The position numbers and the translations under genes were made by a program. Below, piece by piece: positions 31,163 to 41,034 of a stretch of 64,000 nucleotides of DNA. Positions within the stretch are counted from its first letter, which is position 1; each line of letters opens with the position of its first letter. The DNA comes from Frankia sp. QA3 (GTDB taxonomy: Bacteria; Actinomycetota; Actinomycetes; Frankiales; Frankiaceae). Below the pieces are notes generated by a model. It was not told the DNA's origin. It saw nothing but the letters and a program-made list of their open reading frames with translations, and did no database searches. The stretch spans positions 7,172,540-7,236,539 of the forward strand of contig NZ_CM001489.1 of the NCBI RefSeq assembly GCF_000262465.1, read 5' to 3'.

Positions 31163-32374
31163 GTGCGCGCCGTGGCCGTCCCGTTCCAGGACGATCCCGA
31201 CCGGCTGCGGGTTCGACTCGCGGCCTGGCTCGCCGCGCATGACGCGGGGGGCGACGAGGCCGCTGGTGACGAGGCCGCTGGTGACGAGGCCGCTGGTGAC
31301 GAGGCCGCTGGCGGCGGCGCGGCGGCGGGGACGGCGGGGATGGCTGGAGTGCGGTGGGAGCTTGGCGAGCCGACCGTGCCGTCGGGACAGGGACTGTCGG
31401 CGGAGCTGGTGCTGCTGCCAGCGCATCGCATCGGCGGCGACGGCCGGGCCGAGCAGCGGCCGCTGGTGGTGCGCCTGGCGCCGCGGCGGTTCCGGCTCTA
31501 CCCGTGGGACCGGTTCGCCGAGCAGTGCCGCGTCGCCGAGATCCTGGCCCGCGACACCGACGTCCCGGTGCCGCCGGTGTACGGCCACGAGCTCGACCCG
31601 GCGGTGCTCGGCGCGCCGTTCGTCGTGCTCGGTCGGGTCGACGGCGACGTGCCCGCCGACATCCCGCCCTACCACATGCAGGGCTTCATGATCGAGATGA
31701 CGCTCGCCGCGCGGGCCCGGGTCTGGGACGCAGGCCTGGTCGCGATGGCCGGGATCCACCGGCTCGACCCGCGGCGGCTCGGGCTCGGCTTCGCGGGGCA
31801 ACCGGAGTACGGCCCGGTCGGGGCGGTCCAGCAGCTTGCCGCCTACGAGCGGCACCTGGAGTTCTTCGCCGTCGACGACGCCGTCCGGGGCGTGGTGGGC
31901 GACGCGCTGGCCTGGCTGCACGACCATCCGCCGGCCGAACGCCATCCCGTCCGGCTGGTATGGGGGGATGCCCGGCTCGGCAACATGATTTTCCAGGGGG
32001 AGCGGGTCGCGGCCGTGCTCGACTGGGAGATGGTGTCGCTCGGCCAGCCCGAGACCGACCTCGGCTGGTTCCTGCACCTCGACCGCCACCTCAGCGAGGG
32101 CGTCGGGTTGGCGCGCATGCCCGGCCTGCCGGACCGCGCGGCGACGGTGGCCCGCTACGCCGAGCTCCTCGGCCGGCCGATGGAGGACATGGACTACTAC
32201 CTCCTGCTCGCCTCGCTGCGTCATACCCTGCTCGCCGCCCGGGTGACCCGCCTGCTCGGGCAGTACGGCCCGCTGCCGATCGGCGGGGTGCCGCCGATCG
32301 ACCGGTTTGCCGCCCGGCTGCTCGCCCGTGTCCTCGACGAGGCCCGCAGCGGGGTGAGCCTGGGCGCCGGCTGA
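31163..32374 (+). CDS. Aminoglycoside-phosphotransferase-fold protein (ACAD10-like APH family)
   Basis: The 403-residue protein has a kinase-like APH fold: a Leu-Val-Val-Arg-Leu-Ala-Pro nucleotide strand, Leu-Val-Trp-Gly-Asp-Ala-Arg-Leu-Gly-Asn-Met near residue 270 as the catalytic loop (Trp-Gly-Asp instead of His-Gly-Asp), and Val-Leu-Asp-Trp-Glu-Met as the metal-binding loop. This is the group associated with acyl-CoA dehydrogenases, not a typical antibiotic-resistance enzyme. An Asp-Glu-Ala-Ala-Gly repeat near residue 32 is an insertion of four tandem copies. GTG starts at 31163 and 31172 are both possible after GAGGGG. Confidence 0.82.
   Translation: MRAVAVPFQDDPDRLRVRLAAWLAAHDAGGDEAAGDEAAGDEAAGDEAAGGGAAAGTAGMAGVRWELGEPTVPSGQGLSAELVLLPAHRIGGDGRAEQRPLVVRLAPRRFRLYPWDRFAEQCRVAEILARDTDVPVPPVYGHELDPAVLGAPFVVLGRVDGDVPADIPPYHMQGFMIEMTLAARARVWDAGLVAMAGIHRLDPRRLGLGFAGQPEYGPVGAVQQLAAYERHLEFFAVDDAVRGVVGDALAWLHDHPPAERHPVRLVWGDARLGNMIFQGERVAAVLDWEMVSLGQPETDLGWFLHLDRHLSEGVGLARMPGLPDRAATVARYAELLGRPMEDMDYYLLLASLRHTLLAARVTRLLGQYGPLPIGGVPPIDRFAARLLARVLDEARSGVSLGAG
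31253..31311 (+). repeat. In-frame 15-bp tandem repeat
   Basis: Four copies of GACGAGGCCGCTGGT encode Asp-Glu-Ala-Ala-Gly units in the APH-like protein. Copies are almost identical, which suggests recent expansion. Confidence 0.95.
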
Positions 32375-32391
32375 CGCCCGCCGCCAGACGT

Positions 32392-32426
32392 TTGTCAGGC
32401 CAGACTTATCAACCTAGCCTGATGAA
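32392..32426 (+). promoter_or_regulatory. Promoter for a leaderless MarR-MFS transcript
   Basis: TTGTCA (32392-32397) and TAGCCT (32415-32420) are separated by exactly 17 bp and the -10 ends six bases before the ATG at 32427, so transcription should begin at the start codon. TATCA and TGATGA flank the -10 and could be halves of a MarR operator, though symmetry is imperfect. No ribosome-binding site precedes the ATG, in line with leaderless translation. Confidence 0.6.
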
Positions 32427-32864
32427 ATGTCCTCGGATCCTGATGTCCGTCAGCTTGCCGTCGCCCTGCGGCTGAGCCTCGGGATGCTGGTGCGCCGGCT
32501 GCGCCAGGCCCAGCCCGCGGGGGAGCTGACGATGCCCGAGTCGGCGGCGCTGGCCCGCCTGGACCGGGGCGGCCCGGCCACGGCGGCGGCGCTCGCCCGG
32601 CTCGAACAGATCAGCCCGCAGGCCATGGGCGCCACCCTCGGCGCGCTGGAGGCCCGCGGCCTGGTCGAACGCCGCCGCGACCCGGCCGACGGCCGGCAGG
32701 TGATCCTCTCGCCGACCGAGTCGGGACTCGCGGCGCTGCGCAGCCGCCGCGACGCGCGCACCGAGCTGCTCGCCGGGGCGCTGTCGGCCGGGTTCACCCG
32801 GGCCGAACTGGACCAGCTCGCCGCGGCCGCGCCGCTGCTCGAACGCCTCGCGGAGCGCGTCTGA
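32427..32864 (+). CDS. MarR-family transcriptional regulator
   Basis: The 145-residue protein has the MarR winged HTH: Ala-Leu-Ala-Arg-Leu-Glu-Gln-Ile-Ser-Pro-Gln-Ala-Met as recognition helix and a wing Glu-Arg-Arg-Arg-Asp-Pro-Ala-Asp-Gly-Arg-Gln-Val. Long N- and C-terminal helices form the dimer region. It overlaps the MFS gene by one base (TGATG), so it most likely represses the operon until a drug-like ligand binds. Confidence 0.9.
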   Translation: MSSDPDVRQLAVALRLSLGMLVRRLRQAQPAGELTMPESAALARLDRGGPATAAALARLEQISPQAMGATLGALEARGLVERRRDPADGRQVILSPTESGLAALRSRRDARTELLAGALSAGFTRAELDQLAAAAPLLERLAERV

Positions 32865-34702
32865 TGCCGGCGTCCGGCGCGGGGACATTCGGCACGGGGA
32901 CATTCGGCACGGGGACCTCCGTCGGGGCGGCGGGTGCGGACGGCAACTACCGCTGGGTGGTGCTGGCGAACACGACCGCGGCGGTGTTCATGTCCGCGCT
33001 CGACGGGTCGATCGTCCTCATCGCGCTGCCGCCGATCTTCCGCGGCATCCACCTGGACCCGCTGGCCCCGGGCAACGTCGGCTACCTGCTCTGGATGATC
33101 ATGGGCTACCGGCTCGTCCAGGCGGTGCTCGTCGTCGCCCTCGGCCGGCTCGGCGACATGTTCGGCCGGGTCCGGATCTACAACGCCGGGTTCGCGGTGT
33201 TCACGCTCGCCTCCGTCCTGCTGTCGTTCGACCCGTTCGACGCCGGCCGCGGGGCGCTGTGGCTGATCGGCTGGCGGGTGCTGCAGGCGGTCGGCGGGTC
33301 GATGCTCACCGCGAACTCCGCCGCGATCCTCACCGACGCCTTCCCCGCCGACCAGCGTGGCCTGGCGCTCGGCATCAACCAGGTCGCCTCGCTCGCCGGC
33401 CAGTTCGTCGGCCTCGTCGCCGGCGGCGTGCTCGCGGTGCTGGACTGGCGGGCCGTGTTCTGGGTGAACGTGCCCGTCGGGGTGTTCGGGACGGTGTGGG
33501 CATACCGGCGGCTGCGCGAGACCGCGACGCCGCGCGGCGGTCCACGGCGCATCGACTGGTGGGGCAACATCACCTTCGCGGTCGGCCTCGCCGCCGTGCT
33601 CATCGCCGTCACCGAGGGCCTGCAGCCCTACCGCGGCCACGCCATGGGCTGGACCAATCCCGTGGTCGTCGGCCTGCTCGTCGGGGGAGTGGCGCTGCTC
33701 GTCGCCTTCGTCGCCGTCGAGCGCCGGCACCCCGAGCCGATGTTCGCGCTCGGCCTGTTCCGGATCAGGGCGTTCACCGCCGGCAACGTCGCCGGGCTCG
33801 CCGTCTCCGTCGCCCGCGGCGGCCTGCAGTTCATGCTCATCATCTGGTTGCAGGGGATCTGGCTACCGCTGCACGGCTACGACTACGAGGACACCCCCCT
33901 GTGGGCCGGGATCTACCTGCTGCCGCTGACGGTCGGCATCCTGGTCGCCGGGCCGGTGGCCGGCATCCTGTCCGACCGGTTCGGCGCCCGCGGTCTCGCC
34001 TCCGCCGGGATGGCCGTGTTCGTCGCGAGCTTCCTCGGCCTCATGCTGCTGCCCGTCGACTTCCCCTACTGGGCGTTCGCCCTGATCATCGGGCTGAACG
34101 GGATCGGCGGCGGGATGTTCGCCGCGCCCAACTCATCGGCGATCATGGGTAGCGTGCCGGCGGAGCAACGCGGCGCCGCCTCCGGGATGCGCGCGACGTT
34201 CCAGAACTCGGGCACGGCGCTGTCCATCGGCGTGTTCTTCTCCCTGATGATCGCGGGTCTCGCGGCCAGCCTGCCGGACGCGCTGGACGGCGGCCTGCGC
34301 GGGCAGGGCGTGCCGGCGGCGGCCGCCCACGACGTCGCCGCGCTGCCGCCGGTGTCGTCGCTGTTCGCCACCGTCCTCGGCGTGAACCCGGTCGAGCACC
34401 TGCTGTCGGCCGGCGGCGGCCTGGCCGCCGTGCCGCCCGCGAACCGGGCGACGCTGACCGGCCGCGAGTTCTTCCCCGAGCTGCTCGCCGGGCCCTTCCA
34501 CCACGGGCTCGTCATCGTGTTCGCGGTGGCCGCCGGCCTCGGCGTCCTCGCCGGCCTCGCGTCGGTGCTGCGCGGCGCCACCCCCGCCCGCCCGGCCGCC
34601 GCTCCCGCTCCGCTCCCGCGACCGGCGGCTGCGCCGCGCCGTGACGGCGGCGTCGACGGTGAAACCGGATCCGACCGCGCCGTGGGAAAGGCCGACCGGT
34701 AG
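32864..34702 (+). CDS. MFS exporter, DHA2 (14-TM) family
   Basis: The 612-residue protein has about 14 hydrophobic segments. Family motifs are visible: Ala-Leu-Asp-Gly-Ser-Ile-Val in TM1, Gly-Arg-Leu-Gly-Asp-Met-Phe-Gly-Arg-Val-Arg (motif A) and a Gly-Trp-Arg-Val-Leu-Gln-Ala-Val-Gly-Gly (motif B-like) segment. A Gly-Thr-Phe-Gly-Thr-Gly-Thr repeat fills the N-terminal tail, and a Pro/Ala-rich tail closes the protein. Such transporters export drugs or secondary metabolites by proton exchange. MarR control is indicated by the overlapping upstream gene. Confidence 0.9.
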   Translation: MPASGAGTFGTGTFGTGTSVGAAGADGNYRWVVLANTTAAVFMSALDGSIVLIALPPIFRGIHLDPLAPGNVGYLLWMIMGYRLVQAVLVVALGRLGDMFGRVRIYNAGFAVFTLASVLLSFDPFDAGRGALWLIGWRVLQAVGGSMLTANSAAILTDAFPADQRGLALGINQVASLAGQFVGLVAGGVLAVLDWRAVFWVNVPVGVFGTVWAYRRLRETATPRGGPRRIDWWGNITFAVGLAAVLIAVTEGLQPYRGHAMGWTNPVVVGLLVGGVALLVAFVAVERRHPEPMFALGLFRIRAFTAGNVAGLAVSVARGGLQFMLIIWLQGIWLPLHGYDYEDTPLWAGIYLLPLTVGILVAGPVAGILSDRFGARGLASAGMAVFVASFLGLMLLPVDFPYWAFALIIGLNGIGGGMFAAPNSSAIMGSVPAEQRGAASGMRATFQNSGTALSIGVFFSLMIAGLAASLPDALDGGLRGQGVPAAAAHDVAALPPVSSLFATVLGVNPVEHLLSAGGGLAAVPPANRATLTGREFFPELLAGPFHHGLVIVFAVAAGLGVLAGLASVLRGATPARPAAAPAPLPRPAAAPRRDGGVDGETGSDRAVGKADR

Positions 34703-34776
34703 GTCCGCGGCCGTGATGACGACCCGCTGCCGGACCGCCCTACCCGCGGCTCCCAGCGGGCATGGTCGGCTGAGGG

Positions 34777-36626
34777 TCAGTAGATGTCGCGCAGGTAGCG
34801 GCGGTCGGCGGTGAGCTGGCGGACGTAGGCGGCAGCGCCGTCGGCGTCGAGGCCGCCGTGCAGGGCGACGATCTCACGCAGGGTCCGGTCGACGTCCGCC
34901 GCCATCCGGCTGGCGTCGCCGCAGACGTAGAGGTGGGCGCCGTCCTGCAACCATGACCACAGCCGGGCGCTGTGCTCGCGCATCCGGTCCTGGACGTAGA
35001 CCTTGGTCCGCTGATCGCGGGAGAAGGCGACGTCCAGGCGGTTGAGCGTGCCGTCCGCCTGCAACGCGGCGAGCTCGTCGGCGTGGTAGAAGTCGGTGGC
35101 CCGGCGCTGCTCGCCGAAGAACAGCCAGGTCCGGCCGCGGGCGCCGCGGGCGCGGCGGTCCTGCAGGAACGCAAGGAACGGGGCCACGCCCGTCCCCGGC
35201 CCGATCATCACCAGTGGCGTGTCCGGGTCGGCCGGCGGGCGGAAGTGGGCTGAGCGCTGCACGAACACCGGCACCGGCACCTCCCCCGGCCCGTCGGCGA
35301 GGAACGTGGAGCACACGCCCCCGCGGGCCCGGCCGCCCTGGCCGTCGAACCGGACCACCGACACCGTCAGATGCACCTCGCCGGGATGGGCCAGCGGGCT
35401 GGACGAGATCGAGTACAGCCGGGGCTGCAACCGGCGCAGCACCCCCGCCCACTCGGCCGCCCCGGCCCGCACGGGCAGCTCGGCGAGCACGTCCGCCGCC
35501 TGGCGCCCCCACGTCCATCGCGCGAGCGCGTCGGAGTTGTCCGGGCGCAGCAGGGTGCGCAGGTCGCGGTCACCGCTGCGCTCAGCGACGAACCGCAGCA
35601 ACGCCGGGGTGATCTTCGTGATGTCCAGGTGGCTGCGCAGCGCCGTGGCGAACGGCACCTCGCCCACCCCGCTGACGGGCACCGGCTGCGCCGGGTCGGC
35701 ACCGGTGCGCTCCAGCCACTCCGCGACGAGGTCGGCGCCGTTCACCGGCCAGACGCCGAGGGCGTCGCCGACCTCGTAGGTCAGCGCGGTGCCGGCGGTG
35801 CGGAAGGCGAACCGCCGTACCTCCTTCGCCGAACCGGGCCGGCTGAGCAGCTCGTTGCCGATCAGCGGCACCACGGCCGGTGCCGCGCGGGAGGGGCGGC
35901 CGGCGAGAGCAGCCGGCGCCGTGCCCGCGGAGGCGGCGCCGGTGGGTTGCGGCCCGCCCGTGGCTGGTGAGGGCGTCGGCGCCGAATGGGTGGGGCTCGG
36001 GTCCGCGGCGTTCCCGGGGTCCGCGGCGTTCTCGGGGGCGGCGGGGTACGCGGGGGTCAGCGCGGCGAGTACGGCGTCGAGCCAGCTCGCGGCGTCCTGC
36101 TCGTAGTCCGGTTCGCAGTCGGTCCGGGGCACCAGCCGCACCGCACCGAGCTCGCCGAGCCGCTCGTCGACGCGCCGGCCGTGGCCGCAGAAGTCCGCGT
36201 AGCTGGAGTCGCCGAACGCCAGCACCGCGTAGCGCAGGTGCGGCAGGCGGGGCGCCTGCGGCGCCGACAGCGACTCCAGGAAGCCACCGCCGTTGTCGGG
36301 CGCCTCGCCGTCGCCGAAGGTGCTCGTGATGACGAGCAGGTCGCCGCCGCCGCGCAGCTCCTCGGGCGGGCACTCGCCCATGGACCGTACCCGCGCCGTC
36401 CAACCGGCGGTGGTGAGCCGCTCGGCGGCGGTCGTGACGGCGAAGTCCTCGGCGGTGCCCGTCTGGGACGCCCACAGCACGGTGATCTCCCGCGTCGCCG
36501 GTTGCGTACCGGCCTCCGCGTCCGTGGCGGTCGGACCGGCGGGACCGTCGGGACCGTCGGGACTGGCGGGACCGTCGGGGGCGGCGGGGCGGAGCCGCCG
36601 CGGCGCTGGGTGGGGACGTCGGCCGC
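34777..36626 (-). CDS. CysJ-like flavoprotein half of the nitrate reductase fusion (frameshifted from it)
   Basis: This frame encodes a Pro-rich linker, a flavodoxin domain ([15 protein letters not shown]...), an FAD domain with Arg-Leu-Tyr-Ser-Ile-Ser-Ser-Ser-Pro and Gly-Gly-Val-Cys-Ser-Thr, and an NADPH domain with [10 protein letters not shown] and Tyr-Val-Cys-Gly-Asp-Ala, ending Tyr-Leu-Arg-Asp-Ile-Tyr. It is the sulfite-reductase-flavoprotein/cytochrome P450-reductase fold that passes electrons from NADPH via FAD and FMN. It has no start of its own. It is the continuation of the nitrate reductase at 36626-39298 after one base in a C6/G6 run near 36626-36631; a fused form of the two is known in actinomycetes. 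Confidence 0.85.
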
Positions 36627-39298
36627 GGGGGGCGGGCGGGGGCACGGGGCGCCCGGGAGAACACCCCGGCGAGCGCGCCGTTGACCCACGCTGCCTTGCC
36701 AGGGGCCAGGGGAGAGCCGGGCGGCAGGACCGGGACCCCGCCCGCTGCCCCCGGGACCGCTGCCCCCGGGAGCGCGGCGCCCAACGCGGCGACGAAGCCC
36801 GCGAGGTAGCGCCGCTCGTCGTCACCGAGGGCGGGTGCGACGATCCCCTGCAGGCCGAACAGCTCCCCGAGCGCCTCCGCCGCGGTCGGCCCGGCATCCG
36901 CCGCCGACGGTGCCGCGCCGCCGAGCCCGGATTCCGCTGGCGGTGCCGCCCCGTACGGCGTGGATTCCGCCGGCGCCGGCGCGGCCGCGGAGCTTGGTTC
37001 GCCCGGGTGCGCGTCCGCCGCGATCGGCGCGGTTCGCGCGTCCGCGGGGAGGGTGTTCGTCGTGGGGACAGTGGTCGGCGCGTCGGTGGGCGCGGCGGCG
37101 ACCCGGGTGAGGGCGACCGCGCAGACCTTCAGCTCCGGCTGGAACGAGATCGGGTCGACGGCGTCGGAGGTCACCGCGTTGACGCTGAGGTACTCGCCGA
37201 ACAGGTCGTTCCAGTGGATCGGCGCGAAGCAGCTCCCGGGGAGCACCCGGTCGGTGACGACCGCCGGCAGCACCGCCCGGCCGCGCCGGGAGGCGACCTC
37301 GACCGCGTCGGAGTCGCCGATCCCGAGGGCCTCGGCGTCGCGCGGATGGATCTCCACGAACGGGCGCGGGTTGAGCCGGTTGAGCTTCGCGACCTTGCCG
37401 GTCTTGGTCAGGGTGTGCCACTGGTGCTGGACCCGGCCGGTGTTCAGCACGAACGGGAAGTCGTCGTCGGGCAGCTCGGCGGCGGGCAGGTGCGGGCGCG
37501 GATGGAACACCGCCCGCCCCGACGGGGTCGGGAACGCCAGGCGCGGCCGCGTCCCGTCGGGCCGTTCGACGAGCCGCTGGCTGACCCCGTCGTTGCGGTA
37601 GCGGACGGGGTTGCGGGCGGGGCCGTCCGCCGCCGCGGCCGGCCACTGCACCGGCGTCTCGCGCAGCCGGTCGTAGCTGACGCCGCGCAGGTCATAGCCG
37701 GTCGCCGGGTTGTGGAAGGCCTTGATCTCCTCGAAGATCTCCTCGGCGTCGCGGTAGGCGAAGGCGTCGGCGTAGCCCATCTCGGCGGCGACGCGGGCGA
37801 TGAGCCGCCAGTCCGGCAGCGCCTGGCCGGGCGGGTCGGCGGCCTGCTGGACCAGGGTGAGGTTCCGCTCGGAGTTGATCATCACGCCGGTGCCCTCGGC
37901 CCACATCGCGGCGGGCAGCAGCACGTCGGCGTAGGCGTTCGTCTCCGTCTCGGCGAAGGCGTCCTGGGCGACGACGAACTCGGCGGCCTCCAGCCCCTCG
38001 ATCACCGTGCGCCGGTTGGCGACCGAGGCCACCGGGTTCGTGCAGATGATCCAGCAGGCCTTGATCTCGCCGGCGGCCATCCGGGCGAACATGTCGACGG
38101 TGCCCCGGCCGGCGTCGGTGCGCAGCGTGCCCGCCGGCAGCTCCCAGCGCTGCTCGACGAAGACGCGGTCGTCGGCGGCCAGCACCGAGCGCTGCCCCGG
38201 CAGGCCCGGACCCATGTAGCCCATCTCCCGCCCGCCCATCGCGTTCGGCTGGCCGGTCAGCGAGAACGGGCCCGCGCCCGGCCGGCAGATCGCCCCGGTC
38301 GCCAGGTGCAGGTTGCACAGCGCGTTGGTGTTCCAGGTGCCGTGGGTCGACTGGTTCAGGCCCATCGTCCACAGGCTCATCCACGCCCCGGCCGCGCCGA
38401 TCCACTGCGCCGCCCGGCGGATGTCCGGCTCCGGGATGCCGGTGATCTCCGCGACCCGGTCCGGTGGGTAGTCCGCGAGGAACGCCGGCATCGCCTCCCA
38501 GCCCTCGGTGTGCTCGGCGATGAACGCCTCGTCGATGTGCCCGTCGGCGACCAGCAGGTGCAGCAGGCCGTTGAGCAGCGCGAGGTCCGTGCCCGGGTTG
38601 ATCTGCAGGAACAGGTCGGCCTTGGCGGCCGTCGCGGAGCGCCGGGGGTCGACGACGATGAGCCGGGCGCCGGCCTTGACCCGGTCGAGCAGCCGCAGGA
38701 ACAGGATCGGATGGCAGTCGGCCATGTTCGAGCCGATGACGAAGAACACCTCCGCGTGGTCGAAGTCCTCGTACGAGCCCGGCGGCCCGTCGGCACCCAG
38801 CGACAGCTTGTAGCCGCTGCCGGCGCTGGCCATGCACAGCCGCGAGTTCGACTCGATCTGGTTGGTGCCGACGAACCCCTTCGCGAGCTTGTTCGCCAGG
38901 TACTGCGCCTCCAGTGACATCTGGCCCGACACGTAGAAGGCGACCGCGTCGGGGCCGTCGGTGTCGATGATCCGGCGCAGCTCCCGGGCGACCCGGCTGA
39001 CGGCGGCGTCCACGTCGACCGCCGTCGGCTCACCCTGCCGGTCGCCGCGCACGAGCGCACTGGTCAGCCGGCCCGGCGCGGCCAGCATCTCCGCGCTGGT
39101 GGCGCCCTTGGTGCACAGCCGGCCGCGGTTGGCCGGATGGTCGCGGTCACCCGCGGCCTTGACGACGCGGCGCCGGCCGTCGTCGCCCACCTCGACGTCG
39201 AGCACCATCCCGCAGCCGACGCCGCAGTAGGAGCAGACCGACCGCACCTGACCCGTCGAGTCCTGGCGGGTCGGAGCCGGATGGGCAGGTGCGGTCAC
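36626..39298 (-). CDS. Assimilatory nitrate reductase catalytic (molybdopterin) half
   Basis: From a GTG at 39298 (GGGAGGGGAG upstream) the protein has a [4Fe-4S] motif Cys22-x2-Cys-x3-Cys...Cys62 (Cys-Ser-Tyr-Cys-Gly-Val-Gly-Cys), a bis-MGD molybdopterin domain with [10 protein letters not shown] and Gly-Ser-Asn-Met-Ala-Asp-Cys-His, and a molybdopterin dinucleotide-binding C-terminal domain. This matches NasC/NapA-type cytoplasmic nitrate reductases. After about residue 885 (Leu-Ala-Gly-Val-Phe-Ser) a Pro-rich linker begins and one base too many shifts the frame; the wrong frame stays open to 35582. With the flavoprotein half, nitrate would be reduced to nitrite with NADPH. The M24 gene is divergent. 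Confidence 0.9.
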
Positions 39299-39475
39299 GG
39301 GTGCTCCCCTCCCTGACCGGCGGCAGTCGGTCAATGTCCCCGTCGACTGTAGGAACGGCCCGTTTCGGGGGCATCGCACGCGCCGGCGGCGGCGGTAACG
39401 TCTCGCGCAACCCGGCCGTCGGCCCGATGTGAGACGCCCCCCGCCGGCCGGAGGGGGGCCGTACGATGAGCCATC

Positions 39476-40249
39476 GTGGATCTCGAAGCTGACCGGGTGG
39501 CCCGCCTGCTCGACGCGCAGCGTCGCGCGGCGGAGCTGTTCGCTGAGGTGACCGCGCGTGGCCTGATCGCCCCCGGCCGCGGGGAACGCGAGGTCAGCGA
39601 CCAGATCCGCGACCTCGCCCACGAGATGTTCGGCGTCGAGCGGCACTGGCACAAGCGGATCGTCCGCGCCGGGCCGAACACCCTGCACCCCTACGCCGAC
39701 AACCCGCCCGACCGGCCGATCGGCGCCGACGACATCGTCTTCTGCGACTTCGGGCCGGTCTTCGACGGCTGGGAGGCCGACTTCGGCCGCACCTTCGTCC
39801 TCGGCGACGACCCGGTCAAGCACCGGCTGCTCGCCGACCTGCCGCGGCTGTTCGACGCCGGCCGCCGGTACTTCGAGGCCCGCCCGGACATCACCGGCGC
39901 CGAGCTCTTCGCCGCCGTCGAGCGGCTCGCCGCGGACGCCGGCTGGGCCTACGGCGGCCCGATCGCCGGCCACCTCGTCGGCGAGTTCCCGCACACCCGC
40001 ATCCCCGGCAACAAGATCGAGTACTACGTCACCCCCGGCAGCGACCAGCCGATGCGGCGGGTCGACGGCGACGGCCGGCCCTGCCACTGGATCCTGGAGA
40101 TCCACCTCGTCGACCGCGACCGCGGCTTCGGCGGCTTCCACGAGGAACTACTCGACCTCGGCCACGGCACCGCCGGCCCGGGGCAGAGGTCACCAGCCGC
40201 GACTGATCTGCCTCGAGCGCGGCGTCGAGATCATGTCCTGGCGCCGTGA
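39476..40249 (+). CDS. M24-family metallopeptidase-like protein (aminopeptidase P type)
   Basis: The 257-residue protein carries the pita-bread metal-binding motifs of M24: Asp-Ile-Val-Phe-Cys-Asp-Phe-Gly-Pro-Val, Ala-Asp-Phe-Gly-Arg-Thr-Phe, Gly-His-Leu-Val-Gly-Glu-Phe-Pro-His and Ile-Leu-Glu-Ile-His-Leu-Val-Asp. It lacks the N-terminal creatinase domain of many relatives. Small stand-alone M24 proteins of this kind can be Xaa-Pro peptidases or have lost activity. The last 30 residues after Phe-His-Glu-Glu-Leu-Leu look non-homologous and overlap the convergent next gene. Confidence 0.8.
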   Translation: MDLEADRVARLLDAQRRAAELFAEVTARGLIAPGRGEREVSDQIRDLAHEMFGVERHWHKRIVRAGPNTLHPYADNPPDRPIGADDIVFCDFGPVFDGWEADFGRTFVLGDDPVKHRLLADLPRLFDAGRRYFEARPDITGAELFAAVERLAADAGWAYGGPIAGHLVGEFPHTRIPGNKIEYYVTPGSDQPMRRVDGDGRPCHWILEIHLVDRDRGFGGFHEELLDLGHGTAGPGQRSPAATDLPRARRRDHVLAP

Positions 40250-40587
40250 AGCCGCGCTCTCAGGTCGTCGCCCAGGTCGAGGCGGCGCGGCACACTCCCG
40301 AGCAGGGCCGGTGGGGGTACTACCCCGAACTCGTGCAGACGTTCGGCGAGTAGTTCCCAGTCCTGCGCTCCGCCGGTGTTCTCAACCTCGGCGAGGTCGG
40401 GCGGCAGCGGGTTGTCCACGTCGACCCAGTCCGGCAGCAGCACCATAGAAGCGGTGCGTTCGATGTCTTGAACCGTGAGCTGTGACCATTGCTCATCGAG
40501 GGTCATGCCGCGGCACGATGTCGTCCATCCTCGATCGTCGAGGAGCGTGAATTCCCGCCCGTCCGACAGCGCGGCAAACTCGAACAC
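40231..40587 (-). CDS. Hypothetical protein with unclear start
   Basis: The frame encodes an acidic protein with Phe-Glu-Phe-Ala-Ala-Leu-Ser-Asp-Gly-Arg, Leu-Leu-Asp-Asp-Arg-Gly-Trp and Asp-Glu-Gln-Trp-Ser-Gln-Leu-Thr, ending in a Leu-Gly-Asp-Asp-Leu-Arg-Ala motif common to small hypothetical proteins of Frankia-like genomes. The GTG at 40587 is the minimum start. Coding character reaches upstream to about 40690 (Gln-Trp-Cys-Asp-Leu-Asp-Pro-Ser-Ala-His-Tyr) but no start codon was found there, so the 5' end may be damaged. It overlaps the M24 gene by 19 bp on the opposite strand. Confidence 0.6.
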   Translation of the reverse strand: MFEFAALSDGREFTLLDDRGWTTSCRGMTLDEQWSQLTVQDIERTASMVLLPDWVDVDNPLPPDLAEVENTGGAQDWELLAERLHEFGVVPPPALLGSVPRRLDLGDDLRARLHGART

Positions 40588-40751
40588 GCGGAAAGATATT
40601 CCGCCCGGACTGGCGGTGTAATGAGCCGACGGATCAAGGTCGCACCACTGCGCAGGCCCACGACGGTTGGACTCACCGGCTTCATGGCAAAATTTTACCG
40701 CCGGTGGGCGGCGCCCGACAGATCCACCCGGCGTGCTGGCCGCGCGCTGAA

Positions 40752-40996
40752 TTAGTTGTCGCCGTCTATGACGCTGGGACGGCGCGGTGTGAGAGCCGAG
40801 CCCGGATCGGTGAGGGCGGGGTGGGCGTTGTCGCCGCGCCAGAGCAGTGAGTGCGGGTGGACCGGCGTCGGGTTGTGCAGGGCGATGCGCCGTAGGCCGT
40901 AGTCGGGGGCCAGACGATCCGGGTCTGCTCGCCGACGAGGAGCGCCGGTACCGCGGAGTCGGCGACCACATCGAGGAGGGCCTCGCTGTCGTGTTG
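40752..40996 (-). pseudogene. C-terminal fragment of a LysR-type regulator
   Basis: Two adjacent frames carry the end of a LysR substrate-binding domain: Leu-Leu-Val-Gly-Glu-Gln-Thr-Arg-Ile-Val-Trp in one, then Leu-Ala-Pro-Asp-Tyr-Gly-Leu-Arg-Arg and PVHPHSLLWRGDNAHPALTD in the other, with a stop at 40752. The Ser-Leu-Leu-Trp-Arg-x-Asp-Asn-x-His-Pro-Ala pattern is typical of the last strand and helix in this family. The N-terminal HTH is missing and a frameshift lies near 40900. It sits directly beside an intact LysR gene, which may be the replacement. Confidence 0.62.
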
Positions 40997-41034
40997 CGTT
41001 GACGGCGTGGGCGGGTCTGGAGACGCTGGCCCGG

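Noticed and set aside
29762-32224. Long minus-strand frame across the ROK end, DUF2071 and APH genes
   Set aside because: Spans several real genes and has no protein-like features.
39299-39475. GlnR-type nitrogen-control boxes upstream of nitrate reductase
   Set aside because: GTAAC and GAAAC pieces are present but not with the required 6-base spacing.
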